A stretch of DNA of 47,706 bases from Pseudomonadota bacterium (GCA_026388655.1 JAPLJI010000161.1:1-47706), one strand, 5' to 3'; positions 15,945 through 25,000 are shown, numbered from the stretch's first letter. The notes: generated from the sequence alone by a model not told the origin. Made by a program: numbers and translations.

Positions 15945-16967
15945 ATGAAGGCCGCGCTGGTCAGGTCCGGGGAAAATTTTGAAATAGTCGAGCTTCCCCT
16001 GCCCGCGCCCGGTCCAGGGGAGGTGCTGATCAAGGTGGCCTACTGCGGGATCTGCGGTTCGGATATCCACCTTCTCCAGACCGGTCTGCTTCCTTCCGAT
16101 TGCATTATCGGCCATGAGATTTCCGGCTGGGTTTACGCCTGCGGGGAAGGAGTGGAGGGGTGGGAAAAGGGAACCCCGGTGGTAATCCTCCCGATGGATT
16201 CCTGTTACCAGTGCCGCTCCTGCAAAGCCGGGCATCCGCAGATCTGCAGTAACGGCATTCACCGAAGCTACGGACTGGGAGTGAACCCCGGGGGATTCAG
16301 CGAGTATATGCTGGCCAAGACCTCCATGTTGTTCCGGATTCCCGAGAACCTGGATCTCAAAACCGCCGCCCTGGCCGAGCCCCTGGCCGTCGCGATTCAC
16401 GGGGTCGATATGCTCGGCGCGAAAAGCGGGGACCTGGCCCTGGTAATCGGAGCCGGTCCCATCGGGATTTTCAGCACCTACGCCTTGAAGGCCAAGGGGG
16501 TTTCCGACTTGTATGTTTCTGAACCGGATCGGTATCGGGCCGGGAAAGCCGGGGCCGTGGGAGTAAAAGCGGTGATCGATCCGGCGGAAAGCATGCCCGG
16601 CTCGATTATCCCGGAGCGCTCCGGACGTCACCCGGATTTTGTTCTAGATTGCGCCGGGACGGAATCTTCCATCAGCGAGTCCGCCTCGGTGGTTGGGCAC
16701 CGCGGCCTGGTGCTTGTCCTGGGGGTGATGATGGGACAGGCTTACCTAATGCCGTTGATCTGCTTCGCCAAGGAGGTCAGGATTTATTTCAGTTTTGGCT
16801 ATACCCGGAAGGATTATGATGAGGGACTCAATCTGCTGATGAAAAAATTTGTCGATCCCCGGGTGGCGATCAGCGACGTTTTACCTTTGCAAGAAATCGG
16901 GAAGGCGTTTCAGATGCTGCACGGGCCGGGGCACATGAAGGTTTTGATTGACTGCCAGGCCGGTTAA
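15945..16967 (+). CDS. Zinc-dependent alcohol/polyol dehydrogenase (MDR superfamily)
   Basis: 340 residues. Catalytic zinc ligands are seen in YCGICGSDIH (Cys) and CIIGHEISG (His-Glu). The structural zinc site is CYQCRSCKAGHPQIC, giving the four-cysteine spacing 3-3-8. The Rossmann motif VIGAGPIGIF binds NAD(P), with an acidic residue after the second strand (YVSEPDRYRAGKAGA) that favours NAD. It resembles sorbitol, threonine and butanediol dehydrogenases. Neighbours do not reveal the alcohol. It starts about 100 bases after the SPOR gene and may have its own promoter. Confidence 0.88.
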   Translation: MKAALVRSGENFEIVELPLPAPGPGEVLIKVAYCGICGSDIHLLQTGLLPSDCIIGHEISGWVYACGEGVEGWEKGTPVVILPMDSCYQCRSCKAGHPQICSNGIHRSYGLGVNPGGFSEYMLAKTSMLFRIPENLDLKTAALAEPLAVAIHGVDMLGAKSGDLALVIGAGPIGIFSTYALKAKGVSDLYVSEPDRYRAGKAGAVGVKAVIDPAESMPGSIIPERSGRHPDFVLDCAGTESSISESASVVGHRGLVLVLGVMMGQAYLMPLICFAKEVRIYFSFGYTRKDYDEGLNLLMKKFVDPRVAISDVLPLQEIGKAFQMLHGPGHMKVLIDCQAG

Positions 16968-16979
16968 TATTGGGCTCGG

Positions 16980-17006
16980 AAGGAGGTGATGAAAAAAATG
17001 AACTGA
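16980..17006 (+). other. Isolated Shine-Dalgarno with minimal ORF
   Basis: AAGGAGGTGATG is followed by AAA AAA ATG AAC TGA, so a possible five-codon peptide MKKMN (16989-17006), or only two codons if the second ATG (16998) is used with normal spacing. It sits about 65 bases ahead of the RRM gene. It could be a leader peptide or a relic of a lost gene. Confidence 0.35.
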
Positions 17007-17071
17007 ATTGGATTTTTGGCGTTGGCTTTGATCAGTAAACACGGTGGAATAATTTTAAGGAGGTTTTTTCA

Positions 17072-17395
17072 ATGCAGGGAAGTAAACTTTATGTCGGCAA
17101 TCTGAAGTATTCCGTCGCCAATAAACAGCTGGAAGAATTGTTTTCCAAGCACGGTCAGGTCAAGGAAGTAAACGTTATCTCCGGCAAGGGTTTCGGGTTT
17201 ATCGAGATGGCCACCCCGGAAGAAGCCCAGAAAGCCATGGACGCCCTAAACGGCACCGATTTCGACGGCCGGACCCTCCGGATCGGGGAAGCCCACCCCC
17301 CGAAAGCCAAGGAAGGCGAACGCCGGGATTTTGACGGCCGGAGCGGGGGTGGAGGCGGCGACCGCCGGGGCGGTGGAGGTTTTAATAGGTTCTAA
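17072..17395 (+). CDS. RRM-domain RNA-binding protein with glycine-rich tail
   Basis: 107 residues. One RNA recognition motif spans residues 3-75, with RNP2 KLYVGNL and RNP1 KGFGFIEM carrying the aromatic RNA-stacking residues, plus the helix TPEEAQKAMDALNGTDFDGR typical of bacterial and cyanobacterial Rbp proteins. A short tail rich in Gly, Arg and Asp ends in GGGGFNRF. It has a strong AAGGAGG seven bases before ATG. Such proteins often respond to cold and may have regulated leaders; the upstream region holds a tiny reading frame that could matter. A stand-alone gene. Confidence 0.93.
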   Translation: MQGSKLYVGNLKYSVANKQLEELFSKHGQVKEVNVISGKGFGFIEMATPEEAQKAMDALNGTDFDGRTLRIGEAHPPKAKEGERRDFDGRSGGGGGDRRGGGGFNRF

Positions 17396-17518
17396 GCGGT
17401 CTTTTCGTTCATTTCCGAACCTGATTTTTTTACTGGGCGAGGCACCCCGGCCCGGGGATTGCTTTTCTGATACATTCTCATCAATTCCTGCCCGGGATGA
17501 TCGTTTCCTGATTTCCTG

Positions 17519-18526
17519 ATGAAAAACCGTTCTTTTATCTCGAAATATCCGGGAATAACCGGGGCATTGTTGATCTTCCTGTTTTCTGGAGGCTGCGCGG
17601 GTTTGTCCTCCCAGCTGAAAGTCAAGACGGTGGAATCTGATCTGGGGAATCACCGGGGAGTGGCGCTGGTGAGCGGGATGAAAGGATGCGAGAACCTCTA
17701 CCTCGACCAAAATTCCCTCAGGCTATACGTTACGGACCTGCACGGTTATATCCACCTGATCAACGGTCCCTCGCGGAGCGATCTCAAGCTGGTGAAATCG
17801 AAAATGGTCGCGGGTGAATTTGCCCTGGGGGTGGGCGCCGGTCCGGACGGCTACCTGTATGTGGCCGCGAGCGAGAGAGACTGGATGAAGCAGGGCGGAT
17901 CCGTTTACCGGGTGGATCGGGACCTGGAGAAGACGGAAAAATTGACCGGGAACCTCCCCGGGATCAACGGCCTGGCCTTTGACCAATCCGGCAACCTGTA
18001 TGTGGCCGCGAGCAACATGAGTTTCTGGCGTCCCCGGGGCGCGATTTACCTGATGAAGATCGGTCCGGACGGGAAATTCACCCCTCCCGAGGTGTGGACC
18101 GGCGGAAGGAAGATCGTGAACGGGATGTATTTTTCCGGAAAGGACAATCGTTTGTATTTTTCCGAAACCCTTTCGGGGGTATACCAGCTTTTGCCGGGGC
18201 GGGGACAGGTGGAAAAAGTTTTTGCCAAAGCTAAAACCATGGATTTTTTCGACGATCTTTGCCAGGATCAGGCCGGAAATTTATGGGTCGCGGATCCCGG
18301 CAGCGGTTCACTAAAGGAATATATCCCCGGGAGCGGGGAAGTGATCCGATTCAAGATCAGGGGCATCGGCCAGGTTTCTTCCTGCCGGATCCGGATCGAG
18401 AATGGCGAGGAAATTATTTACCTGACCGAGCTGAAGCAGAATCCGAATAAAATGCTTTCTGGGCCCTTTGACGGCCGGGGAGTTTTCAGCATGCCGCTGG
18501 CTGAATTGGAGAAGAATAATAAATAA
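17519..18526 (+). CDS. Beta-propeller lipoprotein (SMP-30/NHL-like)
   Basis: 335 residues. A lipoprotein signal peptide ends in FSGGC with the lipidated Cys26. The remainder carries repeated propeller blades of the type LAFDQSGNLYVAAS, DDLCQDQAGNLWVADPG and VGAGPDGYLYVAAS, as in SMP-30/gluconolactonase and NHL proteins. About five to six blades can be recognised. It probably faces the periplasm. The sequence alone does not show whether the metal and catalytic residues of true lactonases are kept, so a binding function is just as likely. No close operon partner. Confidence 0.8.
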   Translation: MKNRSFISKYPGITGALLIFLFSGGCAGLSSQLKVKTVESDLGNHRGVALVSGMKGCENLYLDQNSLRLYVTDLHGYIHLINGPSRSDLKLVKSKMVAGEFALGVGAGPDGYLYVAASERDWMKQGGSVYRVDRDLEKTEKLTGNLPGINGLAFDQSGNLYVAASNMSFWRPRGAIYLMKIGPDGKFTPPEVWTGGRKIVNGMYFSGKDNRLYFSETLSGVYQLLPGRGQVEKVFAKAKTMDFFDDLCQDQAGNLWVADPGSGSLKEYIPGSGEVIRFKIRGIGQVSSCRIRIENGEEIIYLTELKQNPNKMLSGPFDGRGVFSMPLAELEKNNK

Positions 18527-18597
18527 AATTATTTTATTTCTGTCCAGATGATATTTTCACCCTCACCCTTTCCCTCCCCCCTCGAGGGGGAGGGTGG

Positions 18598-18699
18598 GGC
18601 CTCCGGCTCCGCTTCCAGCCCGTAGGGCTTACAGGCCGGCTTCCAGCCCGTAAGGGCCTCCAGCCCGGAGGGAGGGTAGGAGCCTACGGCTCGGAGAGG
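18598..18699 (+). repeat. Interspersed repeat family B, long copy 2
   Basis: Identical to 10066-10167 over 102 bases. It ends only 16 bases before the acyl-CoA synthetase start, and the following GGAGAGGGGGG supplies that gene's ribosome binding site. The repeat is thus part of its leader. Confidence 0.9.
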
Positions 18700-18715
18700 A
18701 GAGGGGGGCATATCA

Positions 18716-20167
18716 ATGGTTTTCAATTCCGGGATGATGGATTCCGCATATCAAAAACTCGATCAGATTTTCCACCCCCGTTCGATCGCGGTGATCGGGG
18801 CCAGCAACCGTACGGGCAATACCGCCGGGATGTTCCTGGAGGCCCACCGGGTTCTGAATTTTAACGGCCCGATTTACGCGGTCGCCCCCACGGGCGACGA
18901 GATCCCGGATTTTCCCTCATTCCGGAGCCTCAACGATATTCCCGGGCCGGTGGACCACGTGATCATCGCGGTTCCGGCGATGTACCTGCCGGGGGTGATC
19001 TCCGATTGCGTCCAAAAAAGGGTCCGCTCGGTGGCGATCTTTACTTCCGGTTTCTCCGAGACCGGCGAACCGGAAGGGATGGAACTGGAGAAAATGATCC
19101 GGGAAAAAGCCCGGGAAAGCGGGATGAGGGTGATCGGGCCGAATTGCATGGGTATTTACTATCCCCAGAACGGCATGAGCTTCCGCGCGGATCTTCCCCC
19201 GGGGGAGGGGCCGGGGGAGGTCAGTTATCTTTCCCAGAGCGGCGGGATGGCCTTCGGCGCTATCTTTCTGGGTAACCGTTTCGGGCTTAAATATCACAAG
19301 GTGGTGAGCTACGGGAATGAAGTGGACCTCTGCAGCCCGGAGCTTCTCGATTATTTTACCGAGGACCCGGAAACCAAAATCATTCTAACCTACATTGAAG
19401 GCACCCGGGATGGCCGGGCCCTGGCCCCGGCCTTGATCCGGGCGGGGGCGAAGAAACCCGTAGTGGTGCTGAAGGGCGGATTGAGCGAGACCGGGGTCAG
19501 GGCCGCGGCTTCGCACACCGGGGCCATGGGGGGATCCCAGGCGACCTGGGAGGCGGTTTTCCGGCAGGCGGGAGCCATCCAGGTTGACAACCTGGATGAG
19601 ATGATCGGGGTCACGCTGGTGCTCCGGCGCCTGCCGAAATTTACCGGCCGGAAAATGATCATTATCAGCATCAGCGGGGGGCTTTCGGTCAACTTTACGG
19701 ACCGGGCGGAATTCTGGGGTTTCGAGGTGCCCGAGCTTTCCGCAGAAACCAACCAGAAGCTGAAGCGGTTCTTTGACCTGCCCGGGACCAGCGTGAAAAA
19801 TCCGATCGATATGGCCGCCGCGTTCATGATCTTCCCGATCTACCAGGATGTCTTCCGGACCCTGGATGAGGATGCCGGGAGCGACCTGATCCTCCTGGTC
19901 ATTAATATCGAGTTTTACGCCTACGTGGAAAATTTCGCGCCGGGGATAACGGATAACTCCCTCCACGCCTTTCTGGAGGCGATCAAGGGAATGAAGAAGC
20001 CGCTGGCGGTGGTGCTTCCCTCGGTGATCACCGAGGAAAAGCGGCTGGCTTTTGAGCAACTGTTCGTGCAGGCCGGTTTTCCGGTCTTCGAAAGCGTTGA
20101 CCGGGCTTTAAAGGTGTTGAATCTCGCCCGCCGGTATCATCAGAGAAAATCCGCCGGCGGAAGGTAA
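18716..20167 (+). CDS. Acyl-CoA synthetase (NDP-forming), alpha-type domains only
   Basis: NDP-forming acyl-CoA synthetases interconvert an acyl-CoA and ADP or GDP with the acid and ATP or GTP. 483 residues: a CoA-binding Rossmann domain begins at HPRSIAVIGASNRTGNTAG (19-37), and succinyl-CoA-ligase-like domains follow. Visible sites are GPNCMGIY, LSQSGGMAFGAI and ASHTGAMGGS, whose His267 corresponds to the histidine phosphorylated in the alpha subunit. The ATP-grasp (beta) domain that would complete the reaction is absent from this protein and from its neighbours. It must pair with a beta subunit elsewhere or serve another purpose. ATG 18734 is an alternative start. Confidence 0.88.
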   Translation: MVFNSGMMDSAYQKLDQIFHPRSIAVIGASNRTGNTAGMFLEAHRVLNFNGPIYAVAPTGDEIPDFPSFRSLNDIPGPVDHVIIAVPAMYLPGVISDCVQKRVRSVAIFTSGFSETGEPEGMELEKMIREKARESGMRVIGPNCMGIYYPQNGMSFRADLPPGEGPGEVSYLSQSGGMAFGAIFLGNRFGLKYHKVVSYGNEVDLCSPELLDYFTEDPETKIILTYIEGTRDGRALAPALIRAGAKKPVVVLKGGLSETGVRAAASHTGAMGGSQATWEAVFRQAGAIQVDNLDEMIGVTLVLRRLPKFTGRKMIIISISGGLSVNFTDRAEFWGFEVPELSAETNQKLKRFFDLPGTSVKNPIDMAAAFMIFPIYQDVFRTLDEDAGSDLILLVINIEFYAYVENFAPGITDNSLHAFLEAIKGMKKPLAVVLPSVITEEKRLAFEQLFVQAGFPVFESVDRALKVLNLARRYHQRKSAGGR

Positions 20168-20655
20168 CGGGTTCCTTTCTCCAGATCCTTCTTTTATTGT
20201 GTTTTGGTAAAACGGTTGCGGTTGCGCGGCTCGTATCGGTTGGGTTTTGCGGTCGCGGTTTCTGTAAAACCGAAAAATGCGATTGAATCCGTTCCTCCGT
20301 ACTTCTTGGGCGGATTTTTTTGTAGTCTGCCGATTCATCGGCGGTTTTCAAAAGCGCCCGATCCCTCCCGTATCGGGATAAATCCCTCTGAAGTCGGGAC
20401 AAGTCCCTCTAAAATCGGGATAAATAAATCGGGCAACTACGAAGCATTAGGAAATAACAACTGCATTTTTCGGGATAAAACCGATGCACGTTGCCCGTAA
20501 TACGAGACAAGCGGCGTAACCCAACGACGTAAGCCGGTGATGGAAATTCGACAATAGATATTAGGAATTTACAAATTTTGGGAGGCCGTTGAAGGGGTGA
20601 TGAAGGGGTATTATGATTTGTCAAGTTTTAGAATAAAGGAGGGGGATGAAAAACC
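20168..20655. other. Long intergenic region with repeats
   Basis: No credible gene. It contains GGTTGCGGTTGCGCGG-type low complexity (20204-20270), the largest family C repeat (20321-20440), and an AT-rich end (20550-20640) that is the likely promoter area of the efflux operon. GGAGGGGG at 20639-20646 is the ribosome site. Confidence 0.7.
20321..20440. repeat. Repeat family C, expanded copy
   Basis: Opens with TGTAGTCTGCCGATTCATCG and closes with ATCGGGCAACTAC. Compared with 21845-21905 it has extra internal units of the form TCGGGATAAATCCCTCT repeated three times with variation, so it has grown by internal duplication. Confidence 0.8.
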
Positions 20656-21681
20656 ATGGAAAATAAACGTCCGGGAGGGCCTACGGGGCCCGCGGAGAAT
20701 TACAAACCCGGGATGGCGCCCGGACCCGTGAATTCGGGGAATGGGGGAGACGAATCCATCGATTCGGTTCCGCTTTTCCGGAAAAAGCGGGTGGTCGTTC
20801 CGCTGCTGATTTTCACCGTCGTGATCATCGTGGCGGCGGCCTACTGGTACGTCAAACTGCGCCGGTTTGTCTCAACTGACAACGCTTATATCGATGGGAA
20901 CCGGGTTTCCATCAGTTCGAAGATACTGGGGCGCATCGCCCAGCTGACCGTGGAGGAAGGCGACGGGGTCAAGCCGGGGCAAGTCCTGGTTCACCTGGAT
21001 GACTCCGACCTCAAGGCCCAGGAAGCGCAATCCCTGGCCGGGCTGGAGCAGGCGGAGAAGAACGTGGCCCTGGCCAAAATTAATTGGGAAAGGGCCCAGG
21101 AGGACTTCGAACGGGCGAAGACCCTTTTGAAAGGCGGCAGCGCGACCAAGGAACAGTTTGACCACGCCCAGAAAGGCCTGGAAATTTCCCGGGCCCAGTA
21201 CAATATCGCCCTGGCCCAGGTGGGGGTATCCAAGGCCCAGCTGGGAGTAATCAGGACGCAACTGCAGAATACCATTATCTCCTCACCGCTCGAGGGCGTG
21301 GTCGCCAAGAAATGGGTTATGCCGGGGGACGTGGTTCAGCCCGCCCAGCCGATTTATTCGGTCAATGATGGCGAGCACGTCTGGATCACCGCCAATTTCG
21401 AAGAAACCAAGCTGGCGGTAATAAGGATCGGCGACCCCGTGGAAATTTCCATCGACACTTATTCCCAACGGGCTTTTGCCGGTAAGGTGATCCAGATCGG
21501 TTCCAATACCGCTTCCAAGTTTTCCCTGATTCCCCCCGATAACGCCTCCGGGAACTTCACCAAGGTGACCCAGCGGGTTCCGATCAAGATTTCGGTGGAG
21601 GCCCCGGGTTCTCCGGGCGATCCCAATTCTCCCCGGCTTCTGCCCGGGATGTCGGTCGAGGTCAAGATCAAGGTGAAATAA
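20656..21681 (+). CDS. HlyD/EmrA-family membrane fusion (periplasmic adaptor) protein
   Basis: Links an inner-membrane exporter to the outer membrane. 341 residues: a Pro/Gly-rich cytoplasmic start, one membrane anchor (about 50-66), a biotinyl-lipoyl-like half domain (VSISSKILGRIAQLTVEEGDGV; about 86-107), a coiled-coil hairpin (about 120-200), the second lipoyl half (TIISSPLEGVVAKKWVMPGD) and a beta-barrel end. DNAYIDGNRV is the usual EmrA start of the periplasmic part. ATG 20656 is chosen; a six-codon frame beginning at 20646 overlaps the start. It is followed by the EmrB-like transporter and the two surely act together; no outer-membrane TolC gene is visible. Confidence 0.92.
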   Translation: MENKRPGGPTGPAENYKPGMAPGPVNSGNGGDESIDSVPLFRKKRVVVPLLIFTVVIIVAAAYWYVKLRRFVSTDNAYIDGNRVSISSKILGRIAQLTVEEGDGVKPGQVLVHLDDSDLKAQEAQSLAGLEQAEKNVALAKINWERAQEDFERAKTLLKGGSATKEQFDHAQKGLEISRAQYNIALAQVGVSKAQLGVIRTQLQNTIISSPLEGVVAKKWVMPGDVVQPAQPIYSVNDGEHVWITANFEETKLAVIRIGDPVEISIDTYSQRAFAGKVIQIGSNTASKFSLIPPDNASGNFTKVTQRVPIKISVEAPGSPGDPNSPRLLPGMSVEVKIKVK

Positions 21682-21844
21682 GCATACCTGAAGCGAGAAA
21701 GGCGAGAAACGCGGGAAATGTAGGACAGGACAGTAATGAACGTATTCATCCTTTCTCGCCTTTCCCGCTTGTCCAACCTTTCTCGCTTTAAACCCGAGAA
21801 AAGCATTTGAACCCGTCTCATCGTCTTTCACGACCTGATCTTTT

Positions 21845-21905
21845 TGTAGTATGCCGATTCATCGGCGTTTTTTTTAAAAAGCGCCCGATAAATCGGGCAA
21901 CTACA
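21845..21905. repeat. Repeat family C, compact copy
   Basis: TGTAGTATGCCGATTCATCG at the left and CGATAAATCGGGCAACTACA at the right form an imperfect inverted repeat around a T/A-rich centre. It lies within the efflux operon between adaptor and transporter, so the pair is not tightly packed. Just before it, AAGCGAGAAAGG at 21702 pairs with CCTTTCTCGCTT near 21780. Confidence 0.8.
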
Positions 21906-21951
21906 GGATTGTTTGCGAATACCAACAGCATTTTTCGGGTTAAAGACTGAG

Positions 21952-23562
21952 ATGGCGGCTTCACCGGCACAGGATTTCCGAAAAAGCCTGACCCGCCAGG
22001 TGGGATCGCTCCACCACGAGCACGATTTATACCGCTGGTGGGTCCTGGCCAACATCATGATCGGCACCTTCATGGCGGTTCTGGACGCGACCATTGTGAA
22101 TGTGGCCCTGCCCAAGATCATGGCGACTTTCGGGGTGAGCGTGGACAAGGCCGAATGGGTAATCACCGCCTACATGCTGGTTTTCGCGGTGATGCTACCC
22201 ACCTCGGGCTGGCTCGCCGACCACTTTGGCTATAAACGCACCTACTTCTGGGCCCTTTTTTTATTTACCTTCGGATCATTGCTTTGCGGGCTTTCCTGGA
22301 ACGAGAGCGCGCTAATATTTTTCCGGGTCATCCAGGGGATCGGCGCCGGCCTGATGATGCCGGTCGGGATGGCGATCGTAACCCGGGAGTTCCCCGTGGA
22401 AAAGCGGGGAATGGCGATGGGCTTCTGGTCGATTGCCGCAGCTACTTCGGTTTCTTTCGGCCCTATGATCGGCGGGTGGCTGATCGACAATTTCAGGTGG
22501 CACGCCATTTTCGACGTCAACGTGCCCGTGGGGATCCTGGGAATGCTCGCCACCTGGATCGTCCAGCGGGAGTACAAGACCGAAAAGATCGTCTCCTTCG
22601 ATCTAATCGGGTTTGTCTCCCTGACCGTGTTCCTGGTTTCTCTTTTGCTGGCCATGGCGGAAGGGAATGCCGCCTGGAACACCGGCGGCTGGACCTCGAG
22701 ATTCATCCTCTCCTGTTTCGCCATTTCCCTGGTCGGGCTGGTGGTGTTTTTGATTGACGAGTTTACCGTTCCGGATCCACTCATAGACCTCTCTCTTTTT
22801 AAAAGCTTCAATTTCACGATCATTAATCTAATCCTCTTTATTTTCGGGCTCGGGATGTTCGGCAGTACCTTTCTGCTTCCCTTATATTTGCAGGGGTCGC
22901 TCGGGTATACTGCCTTGCAGGCCGGGATGGTATTTCTTCCGGTGGGCATATTGCAGGGAGTGACGGCCCCCATCTCCGGGATTATGGCCGATCGGGCCAA
23001 TCCCAAGATTCCGATCGTAATCGGGATTGCCGCTTTGGCCTTAAGCTTGTATCTAAACAGTTTTCTTTCCCTTTATTCCGAGCATTACCAGATCATGCGC
23101 CCTCTTTATATCCGGGGAGCGGCCATGGGATTGATGTTTGCTCCTTTATCCACGGTCGCGCTTTCCGCCGTTCCGCGAAACAAGATCGCCCAAGCTTCTG
23201 GGATAATTAATGTGATCCGCCAGATCGGGGGAAGTTTTGGCATCGCGGTTCTCGGTACCCTCTTAATCCGCCGGGGGATTTTCCATGCCGCCGTTTACGG
23301 GCAGGCCCTGAACCAATACGATCCCACCTTCAAGCATATTGCCGCCTCCCTGGCCCATTTCGTCCAGCAATCGGTCGGGGGCACGCTGGCCGAGGCGACG
23401 ACCAAGGCCACCGTCCTGATCGGTTCGCTGGTGGGGAAACAGGCCCTGGTCCAGGCGATCAACGATGATTTTTTATTTGCCTCGATAATTATTGCTCTCG
23501 CGGTGATCCCGATTCTTTTAATCCGGAACAGCAAGCCGGGCCCGGGAAAACCGGGGAGTTAG
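21952..23562 (+). CDS. EmrB/QacA-type drug efflux transporter (MFS, DHA2 family)
   Basis: Proton-driven exporter of the inner membrane; 536 residues and about 14 transmembrane helices, the number usual for DHA2. Helix 1 motif FMAVLDATIVNVALP (D1 motif), motif A in GWLADHFGYKRTY, and motif C-like GIGAGLMMPVGMAI are all seen. Start at ATG 21952 is preferred; the frame stays open to 21913 but that part lies in and after repeat family C. Together with the HlyD-like protein it forms an EmrAB-type tripartite pump. The substrates may be hydrophobic drugs or cell-made fatty acids. Confidence 0.93.
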   Translation: MAASPAQDFRKSLTRQVGSLHHEHDLYRWWVLANIMIGTFMAVLDATIVNVALPKIMATFGVSVDKAEWVITAYMLVFAVMLPTSGWLADHFGYKRTYFWALFLFTFGSLLCGLSWNESALIFFRVIQGIGAGLMMPVGMAIVTREFPVEKRGMAMGFWSIAAATSVSFGPMIGGWLIDNFRWHAIFDVNVPVGILGMLATWIVQREYKTEKIVSFDLIGFVSLTVFLVSLLLAMAEGNAAWNTGGWTSRFILSCFAISLVGLVVFLIDEFTVPDPLIDLSLFKSFNFTIINLILFIFGLGMFGSTFLLPLYLQGSLGYTALQAGMVFLPVGILQGVTAPISGIMADRANPKIPIVIGIAALALSLYLNSFLSLYSEHYQIMRPLYIRGAAMGLMFAPLSTVALSAVPRNKIAQASGIINVIRQIGGSFGIAVLGTLLIRRGIFHAAVYGQALNQYDPTFKHIAASLAHFVQQSVGGTLAEATTKATVLIGSLVGKQALVQAINDDFLFASIIIALAVIPILLIRNSKPGPGKPGS

Positions 23563-23620
23563 AGCGCCCAAAAGCCAGCGGCCAGAACATTGGGACGTTG
23601 GAAGGCTTGAAGGCTGAGAA

Positions 23621-23690
23621 GTTGGAAAGCCGGATCACCAGAACAATAGCTTACCAACTTTCTAACTCACCAACTTTTAACCTTTCCAAC
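23621..23690. repeat. Inverted low-complexity repeat
   Basis: GTTGGAAAG near 23621 and CTTTCCAAC ending at 23690 flank variants of CCAACTTTC/CACCAACTTT. The 23563-23779 spacer contains nothing else that I can name. Confidence 0.45.
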
Positions 23691-23779
23691 TCACTGCTTG
23701 AGGGAGGGTTCGCAAATCCATAAAAAAAGGATAAAATCTTTCCGTCCAATCATTTGCTTCTGGAGGAGGTTAAGAAAAG

Positions 23780-24871
23780 ATGTCCGATCTGGAACGCGGC
23801 AAACTCGAGACTTACCTGGCCGGGAAGCTTGGAACCGACCGGCTGGCTATCACGAGCTTATGGAAAAACCTCGAGGGCTGGTCCATGCAGACCTACAGCA
23901 TCGGGGTTTCCTATCAACGGGACGGACGGGCGGTTGAACAAAAACTGATTCTTCGAAAAGAGCCGGAATCAGGCCTGGTCGAGCCCTATGACGCTTCCAA
24001 GGAATACCGGGTCATAACCGCCCTGGCCCAGACCGGGGTGGCGGTTCCCAAAACCTATTGGCATGAGCCTGACCCCGCCATTCTGGGCAAGCCCTTTTAC
24101 GTGATGGAAATGGTGGAAGGGGTCGTGCACCAGTGGTCGCTTTCTAAAACCATTTTTGACCCGGATTTTCGCCTGATCCCCGACGATCGGGAGCGGGAAT
24201 CCCTGGGGCGGGATTTCGTCAAGAATATCGCCCTGATTCACCGCGCCGACTGGCGGAAACTGGGGCTCTCGTTCCTGGGCGATCCCGGCCCGGGCCAAGG
24301 CTCGGCCCAATCCCAGGTCCTTTACTGGGAAGACGTGATTAGCCGGGCGGGGTTCCGGAATCATCCCGTGGTGGCCTACGCCACGAACTGGCTCAAGGAC
24401 AATCTGGTCAGCAACGACCGGGTTACCGTTATCCACGGTGATTACCGCACCGGCAATTACATCGCCCGGGACAGCCGGATCGCGGCGGTGATCGATTGGG
24501 AGATGGTTCATCTCGGCGACCCGATTGAGGATATCTCCTACATTATCGGCGGCGCCTGGAAATCGGCCCGGCCGCTTTCCTGGATCAGCCATTTAATGAC
24601 CCAGGAGGAATTCTTCGCCCGTTACGAAGAAGAAAGCGGGAACAAGATCGACGAGGATAAGGTCAGGTATTACCACGTATTCACCGACTACAAATCCATC
24701 GGAATCGGGGTCACCGCCGCCAATGCCTTTATCAACAAGGCGAACCCCGATCTCCGGGTCGGGATTTTCGGGTTGACCCGTTATCTTACGTGTTTCAACG
24801 TCCTGAAGAACCTGAGCATGTACCAGGAAGCTAACGCAAATGTCATTCTGAGCGAAAAGCGAAGAATCTGA
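23780..24871 (+). CDS. Aminoglycoside phosphotransferase-fold kinase (ACAD10-like phosphotransferase)
   Basis: 363 residues with a complete APH kinase core. The catalytic loop is VIHGDYRTGNY (His219-Gly-Asp221, Asn226) and the metal-binding loop is AAVIDWEMVHLGDP (Asp239). The N-lobe holds the ATP-binding lysine candidate in KLILRKEP. This APH branch is usually found beside acyl-CoA dehydrogenases, and in eukaryotes is fused to one in ACAD10/11, which phosphorylates hydroxylated acyl groups. Here it precedes an unknown helical protein and a CrtC-like protein, and sits close to the acyl-CoA gene block. I infer a role in modifying a hydroxy-acyl or alcohol substrate, not antibiotic resistance. 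Confidence 0.85.
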   Translation: MSDLERGKLETYLAGKLGTDRLAITSLWKNLEGWSMQTYSIGVSYQRDGRAVEQKLILRKEPESGLVEPYDASKEYRVITALAQTGVAVPKTYWHEPDPAILGKPFYVMEMVEGVVHQWSLSKTIFDPDFRLIPDDRERESLGRDFVKNIALIHRADWRKLGLSFLGDPGPGQGSAQSQVLYWEDVISRAGFRNHPVVAYATNWLKDNLVSNDRVTVIHGDYRTGNYIARDSRIAAVIDWEMVHLGDPIEDISYIIGGAWKSARPLSWISHLMTQEEFFARYEEESGNKIDEDKVRYYHVFTDYKSIGIGVTAANAFINKANPDLRVGIFGLTRYLTCFNVLKNLSMYQEANANVILSEKRRI

Positions 24872-24897
24872 ATTTGTTAATTTCAAAGGTCAAAGCT

Positions 24898-24944
24898 TCC
24901 CTCGACCCCGAATGGGGTCTCGGGACGAGGACCCCGGAGGGGCA
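24898..24944 (+). repeat. Repeat family A, partial diverged copy
   Basis: Contains CGACCCCGAATGGGGTCTCG and GGACCCCGGAGGGGCA, matching the middle of 5101-5181 with a few changes. Confidence 0.7.
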
Positions 24945-25000
24945 AAGTCCAAATAAAGTTCAAAAATCAAAATGACTAAAAAAGGGAGGAAAAATTAAAC

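Noticed and set aside
23780-24871. Aminoglycoside resistance gene
   Set aside because: The APH fold is present, but the sequence belongs to the ACAD10-like branch and the neighbours are acyl-CoA genes.
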